Source: Chersky-840 sp963811775 (GTDB taxonomy: Bacteria; Actinomycetota; Acidimicrobiia; Acidimicrobiales; UBA8190). From it: 64,000 nt of DNA. The stretch is taken from NCBI GenBank assembly GCA_963811775.1, contig CAWESO010000010.1, positions 310,001 through 374,000 on the forward strand. Reading direction: 5' to 3'. The position numbers and the translations under genes are program-made. The notes beneath the pieces were generated by a model. The model was given only the letters and a program-made list of their open reading frames with translations, was not told the DNA's origin and searched no databases. Below, piece after piece: positions 18,099 through 26,517 of this stretch (positions are counted from its first letter, which is position 1; each line of letters begins with the position of its first letter).

Positions 18099-18920
18099 TC
18101 AGCCAACGGGTGCCCGGGCGACGACGAGACGCGACGAGGCCTGGACCCGCAGCACGCCCTCGTGCTCGAACGGGCGCAGCAGCTCGGTGGCCCGGGCCAG
18201 GAACTGGATGCGGGCCTGTTGGCCGCACTCCCGCCAGGCCTCGGACAGCGGGGGCAGGGTCGGGTACACCCGAACCCACTGCGACACGCGGGGCAGTGCG
18301 GCCAGCATCCGCACCGTGCGGCACGACACGTCGCGGAACCCGGCCTCGTGGACCAGGGCGCGCAGGTCGTCGATGCGATGGAAGGCGAAGGCGTCGAGGA
18401 GCACCTCGACCACGCCGGAGTGGTCGAGCCCGGACTTGATGATGGCGTCGAGCTCCGCCGCGAAGGTCGGGTTCTCCTCGATGGGGCCCCACGTCATGAT
18501 GCCCATGCGGCCACCGGGGGCGAGCACCCGCCCGATATCGGCCAGGACCGCCACCGGGTCGCGGAAACGGTGCAGGGCGTGCTGGCACGCCACCACGTCG
18601 AAGACGCCGTCCTCGAAGGGGAGCCGCGCCCCGTCCCAGTTGCGCCATTCGACGATGCTCGTCACATCGATGCGGCGGGCGGCTTCGACCGCGGCCGCCG
18701 AGGCGTCGATGCCCACCACCTTCCCGGCCGGTCCCACCACGTGCGCGGCCATCCGGGCGAAGCTCCCCGTGCCGCAGGCCACGTCGAGCACGCGCCCCCC
18801 GCGCACCACCACGAGCGCGTCGAGGGCGCGCTCGGCGAAGCGGCGGCCGAAGACCGGATCGAAGTGCTGCGCGTACGCGGCCGTCGAGCCCACGTCGTCG
18901 AAGAAGCCCGGCCCGTGCAC
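18099..18920 (-). CDS. Class I SAM-dependent methyltransferase
   Basis: A methyltransferase of about 273 residues. Motif I is VLDVACGTGSFAR, motif II region VVGIDASAAAVEAAR, then RLPFEDGVFDVVACQHALHR and VLADIGRVLAPGGRMGIM, which is the UbiE/Coq5-like order. The C-terminal half is a lid region specific to small-molecule methyltransferases. The start is uncertain. GTG 18920 gives a compact N-terminus (VHGPGFFDDVGSTAAYAQHF); ATG 19055 adds 45 low-complexity residues. The frame is also open without a stop back into the methyltransferase-Mug gene, but the joining stretch looks non-coding. GTG 18920 lies inside a 22-bp palindrome. The substrate is unknown. Confidence 0.8.
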   Translation of the reverse strand: MHGPGFFDDVGSTAAYAQHFDPVFGRRFAERALDALVVVRGGRVLDVACGTGSFARMAAHVVGPAGKVVGIDASAAAVEAARRIDVTSIVEWRNWDGARLPFEDGVFDVVACQHALHRFRDPVAVLADIGRVLAPGGRMGIMTWGPIEENPTFAAELDAIIKSGLDHSGVVEVLLDAFAFHRIDDLRALVHEAGFRDVSCRTVRMLAALPRVSQWVRVYPTLPPLSEAWRECGQQARIQFLARATELLRPFEHEGVLRVQASSRLVVARAPVG

Positions 18921-18928
18921 GGGCCGGG
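18907..18928. repeat. Perfect 22-bp palindrome
   Basis: The 11 bases CCCGGCCCGTG at 18907-18917 are followed at once by their exact reverse complement at 18918-18928. The site sits across the proposed GTG start of the methyltransferase gene. It may be a regulator site or an mRNA hairpin over the start codon, or a chance product of very high GC content. Confidence 0.6.
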
Positions 18929-19075
18929 TCGCCAAGGCCGCGGTCGAGCGCGGCGTGGTCTCTGCGTGTGCAGACCGGGAGGAGTCTCGCTCGGGGCCGC
19001 CGGCACGTGTGTCGCGGCCGGTCACCACGCTGCACGACGCTACCGGGCACGTCATGGAAAATGGTGGACCGTGGT

Positions 19076-19090
19076 GATGTCGACAACATC
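19076..19090. promoter_or_regulatory. Inverted repeat around TGTCGACA
   Basis: GATGT at 19076-19080 and ACATC at 19086-19090 flank CGACA, and the core TGTCGACA is itself a palindrome. The site lies in the stretch between the methyltransferase gene and the methyltransferase-Mug gene, next to an AT-richer ATTTTCCAT segment on the minus strand. It is a plausible operator or promoter element for the downstream methyltransferase gene. Confidence 0.3.
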
Positions 19091-19171
19091 TGGCGGGCAT
19101 CGGTGCGCGCAGCGTGGTCGGCAATCGGGGTGGAACATGACGACGGCGCCGAGACCGGAGACCGAGTGTCG

Positions 19172-20240
19172 TCAACCCTCCGCCGTCAGTGACGCCGCCG
19201 CGCCGAGGTGCGCGCTCGAGCGCGTCGAGTCGGGCGTGGGCGTTGGCGCCACTGGTGGACGGCATGACGTAGGCGGGCCGTCCGCCGATCGTCGTCGGCT
19301 GGCGCCCCGCCACCGCGCCGCGGTCGACGGCGAGGCGCCAGCCGCTGAGCCCGACGAAGCACACCGCCCCGGGTGCGAGCCACCGCACCAGCCGCTCCAC
19401 GCGTGCCATGCCGGCCTGGTACTCGGGGGCGGCGAGTCCGGACGCGTTCGGGGTCGCCCGCTTGACGAGGTCGGTCATGCCCATACCGTGGACGCGCAGC
19501 GCATGCCACGGGTCGCGGTCGCGCGTCACGAGACCGGCTCGGCGCGCCGCCGGCCAGAACCGGTTCCCGGGCCGGGCGAAGCCGACTCCCACGTCGGCGG
19601 CGTAGACGCTGGGGTTGAGGCCGACGACGAGGAGGCGCATACCCGGACCGACCACATCGGCCAGCGTCCGGGCCCGCACGGCCCGGGCGCGCACCACGTC
19701 CCCGTCCACCTCGATGTCCTCCACGTCGAAGCCCGCCCCCACCAGGACGTCGTCGAGCCGCTCCGGCGTCCACCCCGCGAAGAAGCGGCCGCCGATCCGG
19801 TCCGCGTCCAGGGCGTGTCCCTCGTAGTCCCCGGCGAGCACCTGGAGGGCCAGGGGAGCGCCGACGGCCAGGGCGCGGTGCAGGTCGGCCAACGCGCCCG
19901 GCAACCGGACGCTTCGCACGTGGAGGTAGCTCATATGCGCCCACCCCCCGTGCAGGGTGCCGGTTCCGAACGGGAGGGCCTCGAGGTCGCCCTGGACGAG
20001 AAGCGCACCCGGGACCGCGTCGCGGCACGCACCGAGCATGAGGCGCGACGCGTCGAGGCCGATGACCGGGGCCCCCAGGTCTGCGCTGTAGCGCCCCGCG
20101 CCGCACCCCAGGTCGACGCGCACGGCGGAGGCGGGGACCCGGCCGGCGAAGGCCCGAGCCCGGTGGCGATCGACCGGGGGATGGTGCGCCGTCCATTCGG
20201 CGCCGCGCGCGTCGTAGATGTCGACCGTGGCGCGGTCCAT
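19172..20240 (-). pseudogene. Methyltransferase-Mug DNA glycosylase fusion, frameshifted at the extreme C-terminus
   Basis: The N-terminal 170 residues are a SAM methyltransferase (VRVDLGCGAGRYSADLGAPV, GDLEALPF). From about residue 195 the protein becomes a G/U mismatch-specific DNA glycosylase of the Mug/TDG type: LLVVGLNPSVYAADVGVGFA, then RPGNRFWPA, and the second motif MPSTSGANAHARL. Mug excises uracil or thymine from mismatches. The start is ATG 20240, five bases after the preceding gene, so an operon is likely. Near 19220 the frame drifts: it stays open into the next gene, while a third frame reads AHLGAAASLTAEG and stops at 19172, a normal Mug C-terminus. Removing one C near 19221 gives 355 residues. 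The core motifs are intact, so the protein may be functional if this is a sequencing error. Confidence 0.75.
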
Positions 20241-20245
20241 GGGGC

Positions 20246-21214
20246 CTACTCGTCCAGGCCGACCGGTGACCCGTCGACGATCTGGTCCAGGTACTCCGAC
20301 AAGCCGTAGCCCGTGCGCCCGTCGTCGAGGGTCCAGCGCGTGAGACCCTCGGAGATCCGCGTGACGAGCTCGGTCCCGTCGGGGCCGGTCCGGCGGTTGC
20401 GCAGGGGGATGAGCCGCAGGACCGACCCGCGCACGACCCACGTCCGCGCCGCGGTGACGAGCTCGGCCTCGACGGTGTGGTGGTAGCGGGCGTCACCGTC
20501 CCACTCCGTGCGGATGCGGAAGTCATGGCAGACGTGCAGGGTGTGGCCGTCCCACACGAAGCCACCCCGGGTGCCGTCGTTGTCGCGCCGGGCGATGCGC
20601 GATCCCATGAAGCCGAAGTCCTTGCCGGCGTTGCCGGTGAGCCAGCGGTAGTACCACGGGGCCTGCCAGTAGCGCGGCCCCCAACTGTGGTCGCGTAGTC
20701 CGTGGCCGTGGAGCTCCCAGCGGCGGTCGCCGACCTCGACCGTGCCCGTCGCCTCCACCAGCTGCTCGTAGTGGCCGCGGGCGAACTCCTCGCCCGGTCG
20801 CTCCGTGGGTCGGTCCGGCTCGCCCCCGAACATCGCGGAGGAGCCGCGGAACACGAGGCGGACCGAGCACCGGGTGTGGGGGTTCGAGGTGAACGCGGCG
20901 CGGGGGTCGGCCATCTGCACCGGGTCGTCGAGGACCACGGCGTCCCCGTCGTAGGTGACCCGGAGCTCGTCGAAGGGCCGCACCACCTCGAAGCGCATCC
21001 CCGCCGCGTCGAAGGACTCGTTGGTCGCCACGTGGGGCCGGCGGAACATGAAGGCCACGGTGCCGTCGGGCAGGTAGAGGCACATCGTCATCTCGCCGCT
21101 GCCTTCGTTGGCCCGGTTGCCCAGGCGGAAGAACCCTCCCAGATCCGCGTCGGGGTCGTAGGTGTTGAAGTACATGGACTCGTTGAAGTTGGGCTCGGGG
21201 CCCAACTCGTGCAT
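20246..21214 (-). CDS. DUF7064/7065-like (hydroxyneurosporene-synthase-like fold) protein
   Basis: A protein of about 322 residues resembling the DUF7065/DUF7064 pair found beside phosphotransferase and lipid-metabolism genes in actinobacteria; the family name is from memory. Landmarks are GPEPNFNESMYFNTYDPDAD, MCLYLPDGTVAFMFRRP and HGLRDHSWGPRYW. The fold is probably a beta-barrel related to CrtC. The first ATG is at 21214, but the family normally begins earlier with an R-x-x-x-EDEYMH segment. Here IGLRLDPEDEY lies upstream in frame with no start codon. One extra C after GTG AGC CC near 21250 would allow a GTG start at 21255. The phosphotransferase gene starts divergently at 21295. Confidence 0.7.
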   Translation of the reverse strand: MHELGPEPNFNESMYFNTYDPDADLGGFFRLGNRANEGSGEMTMCLYLPDGTVAFMFRRPHVATNESFDAAGMRFEVVRPFDELRVTYDGDAVVLDDPVQMADPRAAFTSNPHTRCSVRLVFRGSSAMFGGEPDRPTERPGEEFARGHYEQLVEATGTVEVGDRRWELHGHGLRDHSWGPRYWQAPWYYRWLTGNAGKDFGFMGSRIARRDNDGTRGGFVWDGHTLHVCHDFRIRTEWDGDARYHHTVEAELVTAARTWVVRGSVLRLIPLRNRRTGPDGTELVTRISEGLTRWTLDDGRTGYGLSEYLDQIVDGSPVGLDE

Positions 21215-21294
21215 GTACTCGTCTTCGGGGTCGAGGCGGAGGCCGATGGGCTCACCCTATGCGCGGGCGGGGCGCCGGTCGTTAGTGTCCGCGC

Positions 21295-22260
21295 ATGGAC
21301 GTCGCCCTCCTCTGCGAGCAGCTCGCCGCCGCGCTCCGCGACGCGTGGGGGACGGCGGTGACGATCGAGGCGCTGACCCGCATGCCCGGAGGGGCGTCCC
21401 GAGAGACCTGGAGCTTCACGGCCCGGGGGCCCGACGGGGTCGAGTCCCGGCTCGTCCTGCGGCGCGACCCGCCCGGCGCGCCGGTGTCGGGGCTGCGGCT
21501 CGAAGCCGCCCTGCTGCGCGCTGCGGCGCAGGTCGAGGTGCCCGTGCCGCGCGTGGTCGCCACCGGAGACGCCTCGGGGGCGCTGGGTGCCACGTACATG
21601 ATCATGGAATTCGTGGAGGGGGAGACGATCCCTCGCCGCATCCTGCGCGACGAGCACCTGGCCGGCGCCCGGCGCATCCTGGCCGCGCAGTGCGGGCAGT
21701 CCCTCGCCGCGATCCACCGCATCCCTGGCGCCGCGGTCCCCGGCCTCGCCGGCGGTGACCCCCTCGAGCAGCTGGTCGGACTGCTCGACCGGCTGGGACA
21801 GCCGCACCCCGCCTTCGAGCTCGGGCTGCGGTGGCTGGCGCAGACCCGTCCGGCCCCCTCGGCGCCGTCGGTCGTGCACGGCGACTTCCGCAACGGCAAC
21901 CTGATCGTCGGGCCCGAGGGGATCCGGGCCGTGATCGACTGGGAGCTCGCCCATCTCGGTGACCCCCTCGAGGACCTCGGATGGCTGTGTGTGAAGGCGT
22001 GGCGCTTCGGGGCGACGCCGCCGGTGGGCGGCTTCGGCACCGTCGAGGAACTCGTCTCCGCCTACGAGGACGCGGGCGGGGTCCCGGTGGACGGGGCCGC
22101 CCTGCACTGGTGGCTGGTGCTCGGCACGCTGCGGTGGGGGATCATCTGCATCGTGCAGGCGCTCACCCACACCACCGGGACGGTGCGGTCGGTGGAGCTG
22201 GCCGCCATCGGTCGCCGCGTGTGCGAGGTGGAGTGGGACCTCCTGGAGCTGCTGCCGTGA
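21295..22260 (+). CDS. Phosphotransferase family protein (aminoglycoside-phosphotransferase fold)
   Basis: A 321-residue kinase-fold protein of the ACAD10/APH type. Motifs are MIMEFVEGE at the hinge, VVHGDFRNGNLIVG with the catalytic H-G-D and N, and AVIDWELAHLGDPLEDLGW with the metal-binding aspartate. Related proteins in actinobacteria sit with acyl-CoA dehydrogenases and phosphorylate hydroxy-acyl-type substrates; here no dehydrogenase is adjacent. The start is ATG 21295. The next gene (DUF6285) follows after 52 bases and is a usual companion of this family, which supports a functional pair. The substrate is inferred only from family habits. Confidence 0.88.
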   Translation: MDVALLCEQLAAALRDAWGTAVTIEALTRMPGGASRETWSFTARGPDGVESRLVLRRDPPGAPVSGLRLEAALLRAAAQVEVPVPRVVATGDASGALGATYMIMEFVEGETIPRRILRDEHLAGARRILAAQCGQSLAAIHRIPGAAVPGLAGGDPLEQLVGLLDRLGQPHPAFELGLRWLAQTRPAPSAPSVVHGDFRNGNLIVGPEGIRAVIDWELAHLGDPLEDLGWLCVKAWRFGATPPVGGFGTVEELVSAYEDAGGVPVDGAALHWWLVLGTLRWGIICIVQALTHTTGTVRSVELAAIGRRVCEVEWDLLELLP

Positions 22261-22312
22261 GCGCCGGCGCCGGCCTGCCCGAGCCGCCGGTGTCCGGGTC
22301 GGCACCCGCCGA

Positions 22313-22732
22313 GTGACCCCGGCGCCGGGCCGGGGGTGGGGGGATGGCGTCCCCACGACACGCCCGTCGGGGGCCGAGCTCCTCGACGCCGTGGCGGAGT
22401 TCCTCGAGTCCGAGGTGCTCGGGGTCACCGAGGGACGGGTGCGCTTCCACGTCAGGGTGGCCGCCAACGTGGTCGCCATGGTGGCGCGCGAGATGGTGCT
22501 CGGCCCCGACCAGGAGCGGGCGCACACGGCGCGCCTGCACGAGCTCGGCGTGTCGTCCGACACCGAGCTGGCCGCGGCCATCCGCGCCGGCACGCTCGAC
22601 GACCGGGCCGACGAGGTGCGCGCCGCGGTGCGCGCCGCGGTGGCCGACAAGCTGGCCGTGGCGAACCCGCGCCATCGGCGCGGCCCCGACGACGGGCCCG
22701 GAGCCGGTCTCGACCACCCCGACACGGCGTGA
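22313..22732 (+). CDS. DUF6285 domain-containing protein
   Basis: A 139-residue helical protein. The segment SGAELLDAVAEFLESEVLG followed by RVRFHVRVAANVVAMVAREM is the core of DUF6285, a small family almost always encoded right after a phosphotransferase such as the one at 21295. The role is unknown. The start is GTG 22313; the first 17 residues are proline/glycine-rich and may not belong to the folded part. The tail is also low-complexity. Confidence 0.75.
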   Translation: MTPAPGRGWGDGVPTTRPSGAELLDAVAEFLESEVLGVTEGRVRFHVRVAANVVAMVAREMVLGPDQERAHTARLHELGVSSDTELAAAIRAGTLDDRADEVRAAVRAAVADKLAVANPRHRRGPDDGPGAGLDHPDTA

Positions 22733-22796
22733 CGCCGGGCCCGGCGCCGCACCGGTGGCCCCGGCCCGGTCGGCGAGGCGCCGGTAGGGTCGGCCT

Positions 22797-23633
22797 ATGC
22801 GATTCGGGATCGATGTGGCCCAGCAGCGGATGGAGTTCGGCGAGATCGTCGCACGGGTGCGGTTCGGCGAAGACCTCGGGTTCGACGGCGCCTGGGGGTT
22901 CGACCACTTCGTCCCCATGTACGGCGAAGGCCCGGGGAACTGCTTCGAGGGCATGACGACGCTGGCCGCCCTGGCCTCGGCCACGAGCACGATCCGGCTC
23001 GGGCTGCTCGTGACGGGCGTGACGTACCGCCATCCGTCGATCCTGGCCGCCCAAGCCGTGACCGTCGACCACGCCAGCGGGGGCCGGCTCGAGCTCGCCC
23101 TCGGGGCCGCCTGGTACGACGCCGAGCACCGTCAGCTCGGGATCGAGTTCCCGCCCACCGCACGCCGCTTCGACCGGCTCGAGGACGAGCTCGAGATGCT
23201 CACGAGGCTGTTCACCGGCGAGGTGGTGTCGTACCAGGGCGCGGCCTTCACCCTCGAGGGCGCCCAGCTGCGGCCCGTGCCGGTGCAGCGCCCGCACCCG
23301 CCCATCTGGATCGGCGGCTCGGGCCGGCGGCGGACGCTCCCGCTCGTGGCCAGGTTCGCCGATATGTGGCACACCTACGGGAGCCCCGAACAGCTCGCCG
23401 CGCAGTCGGCGGAGGTCGACCGGTTGGCCGAGGCGTGCGGGCGCGACCGCGCCTCGATCGGGCGGGCCTCGTCGCTGTCGCTGTCGCAACCGTGGGACGA
23501 GGTGCGCCGCCAGGCCGAAGCCATGCGCGACGGCGGGATCGACTACCTCGTGTGCGGGTGGCCCGACGAAGGGCGGGCCCGCGTCGAGGAATTCGCCGCC
23601 ACCGTCATGGCCGACCTGGCCTCACCGCGGTGA
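22797..23633 (+). CDS. LLM-class F420-dependent oxidoreductase
   Basis: A 278-residue TIM-barrel oxidoreductase of the luciferase-like monooxygenase class that probably uses reduced F420. Conserved stretches are LGFDGAWGFDHFVP near the N-terminus, TIRLGLLVTGVTYRHPSILA, VDHASGGRLELALGAAWYD and PPIWIGGSGRRRTLPLVARF. The organisation matches actinobacterial F420 paralogues rather than bacterial luciferase. The start is ATG 22797. It follows the DUF6285 gene by 64 bases on the same strand and may belong to that operon. The substrate is unknown. Confidence 0.9.
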   Translation: MRFGIDVAQQRMEFGEIVARVRFGEDLGFDGAWGFDHFVPMYGEGPGNCFEGMTTLAALASATSTIRLGLLVTGVTYRHPSILAAQAVTVDHASGGRLELALGAAWYDAEHRQLGIEFPPTARRFDRLEDELEMLTRLFTGEVVSYQGAAFTLEGAQLRPVPVQRPHPPIWIGGSGRRRTLPLVARFADMWHTYGSPEQLAAQSAEVDRLAEACGRDRASIGRASSLSLSQPWDEVRRQAEAMRDGGIDYLVCGWPDEGRARVEEFAATVMADLASPR

Positions 23634-23650
23634 CCGGGCGGCGCTGAGGG

Positions 23651-24494
23651 TCAGCGGCCCTCGAACCTCGGCTCCCGACCCTCCAGCATGGCCTGCACGC
23701 CCTCCACGGCGTCCGCCGTGCCGGCCAGGGCGCTCTGCTCGGCCAGCTCGTGGCGCATGGCCACACGGGCCGACTCGGCCACCCCGGCACGGAGCGTGGC
23801 TCGGGTCGAGGACACCGCCAGCGGCGCCCCCGAGGCGATCAGCGTGGCCAGCTCGAGCGCGGCCGCGAGCTCGTCGCCGGCACCGACCACGCGCTGCGCG
23901 ATGCCGATGGCCCCGGCTTCGGGCGCGCCCGACGCGCCGTCCCGTGAGCAGGAGCTCGGCGGCGCGGCCCGGGCCCACGGCGCGCGGCAGGGTCGTGCTC
24001 AGCGCGAATCCGGGATGGATGCCGAGTCGGACGAAGTTGGCCTGGAACCACCCGTGCTCCCCGACGACACAGACATCGCAGGCCAGCGCCAACCCGAACC
24101 CCGCCCCGATGGCCGCCCCCTGCACGGCGGCCACGAGCGGCACGGGGGAGGCGAAGACCCGCACGGCCTGCTCGTAGAAGGCAGCTGTCCGGGTCTCGAA
24201 GGCGTCCGCGTCGGTGGGGTCGGGGGCGTCGCCGGAGCGGAAGTCGGCCCCGGCGCAGAACGACCGACCGTCGCTGCACACGACGGCGGCCCGCGCCCGC
24301 CCGCCCGATCCCTCCACGGCGTCGGCCACGGCGCGCAGTGTGGGCTCGGTCAGCAGGTTGTGCGGGGGCCGACGCAAGGTGATGACGGCCACGTCGCCGT
24401 CGTGGTGCACCGACACGGCGGTGCCGCCGGTGTCGTCCGTGACCGGACGCGTCGAGGTCGGGTCGGCGTGGTCGTCAGCGGGTCGACGCGGCAC
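23651..24494 (-). pseudogene. Enoyl-CoA hydratase/isomerase family protein, frameshifted
   Basis: A crotonase-fold protein that would act on acyl-CoA substrates. The first frame carries VAVITLRRPPHNLLTEPTLR, CSDGRSFCAGADF (oxyanion-hole segment), VQGAAIGAGFGLALACDVC and LGIHPGFALSTTLPRAVGPG up to LLLTGRRVG. It then becomes arginine-rich. Another frame continues APEAGAIGIAQRVVGAGDEL and ends MLEGREPRFEGR at 23651, which is the family C-terminus. One extra base in GGGCGCGCCC near 23933 accounts for the shift, and removing it gives about 280 residues. The start GTG 24494 is uncertain; the folded part begins about 27 residues later. The lesion is either a real inactivation or a consensus error. 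Confidence 0.82.
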
Positions 24495-24509
24495 CAGGGG
24501 TTGTCGGGA

Positions 24510-25523
24510 CTACCCTCGGCCGCGCCGGCGGGCGCGCCGGCCCTTGAGCATGGCCGTCTCGGCCGCGGCGATGAGATCGTCGAGCGTGTCGTGCTCGTGG
24601 AGGTCGGCGAAGCCCACGCTGGCGGTGGATCCCGGCGCGTCCTCGGACAGGATCACGGCGAACTCCTTGAAACGCAGGTCGGCGGTCGCCATGTCCGATC
24701 CGGGCAGAGAGAAGAGGAACTCGTCGCCGCCGAGCCGGGCGATCACGTCGTAGGAACGCAACGTGGCCCGCAGCGCGGCGGTGACCTTGCGTAGGATCTC
24801 GTCCCCGGCCCGCGAGCCACGGTCGTCGTTCACCGCCTTCATCCTGTCGACGTTCAGATAGCCGAGGACGAACCGCTCCCCGCTGCGACGGCATCGGTCG
24901 ATCTCGCGTCCGAGCGCGGCGAACCCGGCCTGGCGGTTGAGCACCCCGGTGAGCTCGTCGCGCGTCAGCCGGTCGGTGTCGCGGGCGGTCTCGGGCACGG
25001 CCGGGCGTGGCGTCGGCACCGCTTCGACGAGAGGGCGGATCGGTTGGGGGGCCGGCGCCGGGGCGGGAACGGGCCGCGCCCCTTCGAGCGGGCGCGCCGG
25101 GCCCGGCGCCGGGTCCGACGGTGGCACCCGGGCGGGATGGTCACCGGCGTCTTTGTCCCGGCGCTGCGGTGAGAGGGTCGAGGCGGCCCGGGGCCCGGAC
25201 TGCGCCGCACCTGGGGGCGCGTCGGCGCCGGACACCTCGGAGGTGGAGACCACGCCGCGCACCAGGTCGGCCCACAGGGTGACGATCTCGATCATCTGTT
25301 CGGCCACCAGGTCCAAGATGGCGTCGCGCTGGGCGGGCTCGAGGTGACGGAGCTGGGCGTGGAGCTTGGTGGCGCCGTCGGACAGTGCCGTCGCCATCTT
25401 GAGGAGTCGTTGCGCAGGGACCACGGATGCGTCTTCGGAGTTCACGCTCGGAGTTCCTCGCTCACCCTGGATGGCGGACAGCCGTCGACGTCCGAAGCGT
25501 GGATCGTCATCCGGATCCGGCAT
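24510..25523 (-). CDS. GGDEF-domain diguanylate cyclase
   Basis: A 337-residue protein with a helical N-terminal region (residues 25-90), a proline/alanine-rich linker and a GGDEF domain in the last 165 residues. Such domains make cyclic di-GMP from two GTP. The active site RLGGDEFLF is intact, and the metal-binding aspartate is in NVDRMKAVNDDRG. An RSYD five residues before GGDEF fits the inhibitory I-site (RxxD), so product feedback is likely. There is no membrane segment and no known sensory domain. The start is ATG 25523 with GGGGAG seven bases upstream. It is a single gene. Confidence 0.92.
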   Translation of the reverse strand: MPDPDDDPRFGRRRLSAIQGERGTPSVNSEDASVVPAQRLLKMATALSDGATKLHAQLRHLEPAQRDAILDLVAEQMIEIVTLWADLVRGVVSTSEVSGADAPPGAAQSGPRAASTLSPQRRDKDAGDHPARVPPSDPAPGPARPLEGARPVPAPAPAPQPIRPLVEAVPTPRPAVPETARDTDRLTRDELTGVLNRQAGFAALGREIDRCRRSGERFVLGYLNVDRMKAVNDDRGSRAGDEILRKVTAALRATLRSYDVIARLGGDEFLFSLPGSDMATADLRFKEFAVILSEDAPGSTASVGFADLHEHDTLDDLIAAAETAMLKGRRARRRGRG

Positions 25524-25634
25524 GTCCAACTCCCCGTCTAGTCGCCACCAGCAGTGAACGCAAAACTACATTACTGTCACTTCTGATCCCCGGACCGGCC
25601 CGGGACCCTGGCCAGACCGGTGGCGGTGGTGTCC

Positions 25635-26510
25635 TCAACAAGCGCGCGCCCGGGCGATGCACGGGTCGAGCGCCTCGAAGGCGGCGGGGACGTCCTCGGC
25701 CGACATGGCGAAGAGCAGGGCCGAGACGGCGTCGGCACCGGCTTCGGCGTACTGCTCGGTGATGGGCGCGTCGAGCGGCTTGAAGTACGGGCACACCGTG
25801 ATCGTCACCTCCGCCCGGGACCGGCCCTGGTCGGCGAGAAGGATGTCGAGGCGCGCCAGGGCGTCGGGGAGCTCGTCCGGGGCGCGGTTGAAGGTGTGCC
25901 AGCCCTGGCCCACCCGGGCCACGCGGCGCATGGCGGGCTCGCTCTCGCCGCCGATGTGGATGGGGGGGTGCGGGTCCTGGACGGGTTTGGGATGGAGGTT
26001 GCAGGGGGCGAGCGTGTAGTGCTCCCCCGTGAACGACGACGGGTCCTCGCACCACAGGGTGTGCAGGACCTCGAGGTACTCGTCGGTGCGGGCCCCGCGT
26101 CGCTCCCACGGCACGGCCACGGCCTCGAACTCCTCGCGCAGCCAGCCGACGCCGACGCCGAGGTCGACTCGCCCGTGTGACAGCCAGTCGACGGTGGCGA
26201 CCTCCTTGGCCGTGTACACCGGGTTGCGCTGTGGCAACAGCACCATGGCCGTGCCCAGTCGGGCCGTGGTCGTGAGCGCGGCCAGGAAGGCCAGCGTCGT
26301 GAACGGCTCGAGCAGGCCCGATCCCGGGGGGATGGGTGCCTGGCCGTCCTCCGCGTACGGGTATTTCGACGCGTAGTGCTCGAAGGTCACCACGTGCTCG
26401 CCCACCCAGATGGCGTGCACGCCGCGCGCCTCGGCCTCGCGTGCCACCGCGGCGAGGTACTCCGGGGTCGCGAAGGGGTTGGCGGTGGGCAGCCAGACGT
26501 CGAAGTCCAT
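25635..26510 (-). CDS. LLM-class F420-dependent oxidoreductase
   Basis: A 291-residue TIM-barrel enzyme. Family landmarks are MDFDVWLPTANPFATPEYLA, HAIWVGEHVVTFEHYASKYP, TARLGTAMVLLPQRNPVYTA, LSHGRVDLGVGVGWLREEFE and HPPIHIGGESEPAM. These fit the subgroup of TIGR03619-like F420-dependent oxidoreductases. The ATG at 26510 is eight bases after the stop of the Ddn-type nitroreductase gene, so the two F420-type enzymes are probably co-transcribed. The substrate is unknown. The longer frame to 26738 overlaps that gene and is rejected. Confidence 0.9.
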   Translation of the reverse strand: MDFDVWLPTANPFATPEYLAAVAREAEARGVHAIWVGEHVVTFEHYASKYPYAEDGQAPIPPGSGLLEPFTTLAFLAALTTTARLGTAMVLLPQRNPVYTAKEVATVDWLSHGRVDLGVGVGWLREEFEAVAVPWERRGARTDEYLEVLHTLWCEDPSSFTGEHYTLAPCNLHPKPVQDPHPPIHIGGESEPAMRRVARVGQGWHTFNRAPDELPDALARLDILLADQGRSRAEVTITVCPYFKPLDAPITEQYAEAGADAVSALLFAMSAEDVPAAFEALDPCIARARAC

Positions 26511-26517
26511 GACGCTC

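Noticed and set aside
18099..20240. A single three-domain protein (methyltransferase-Mug-methyltransferase)
   Set aside because: The frame is open, but the 80-residue joining part is low-complexity and a normal Mug C-terminus with a stop exists in another frame.
17751..20309. 852-codon open frame on the plus strand
   Set aside because: It runs antisense to the methyltransferase genes, is arginine-, glycine- and histidine-rich, and has no recognisable domain.
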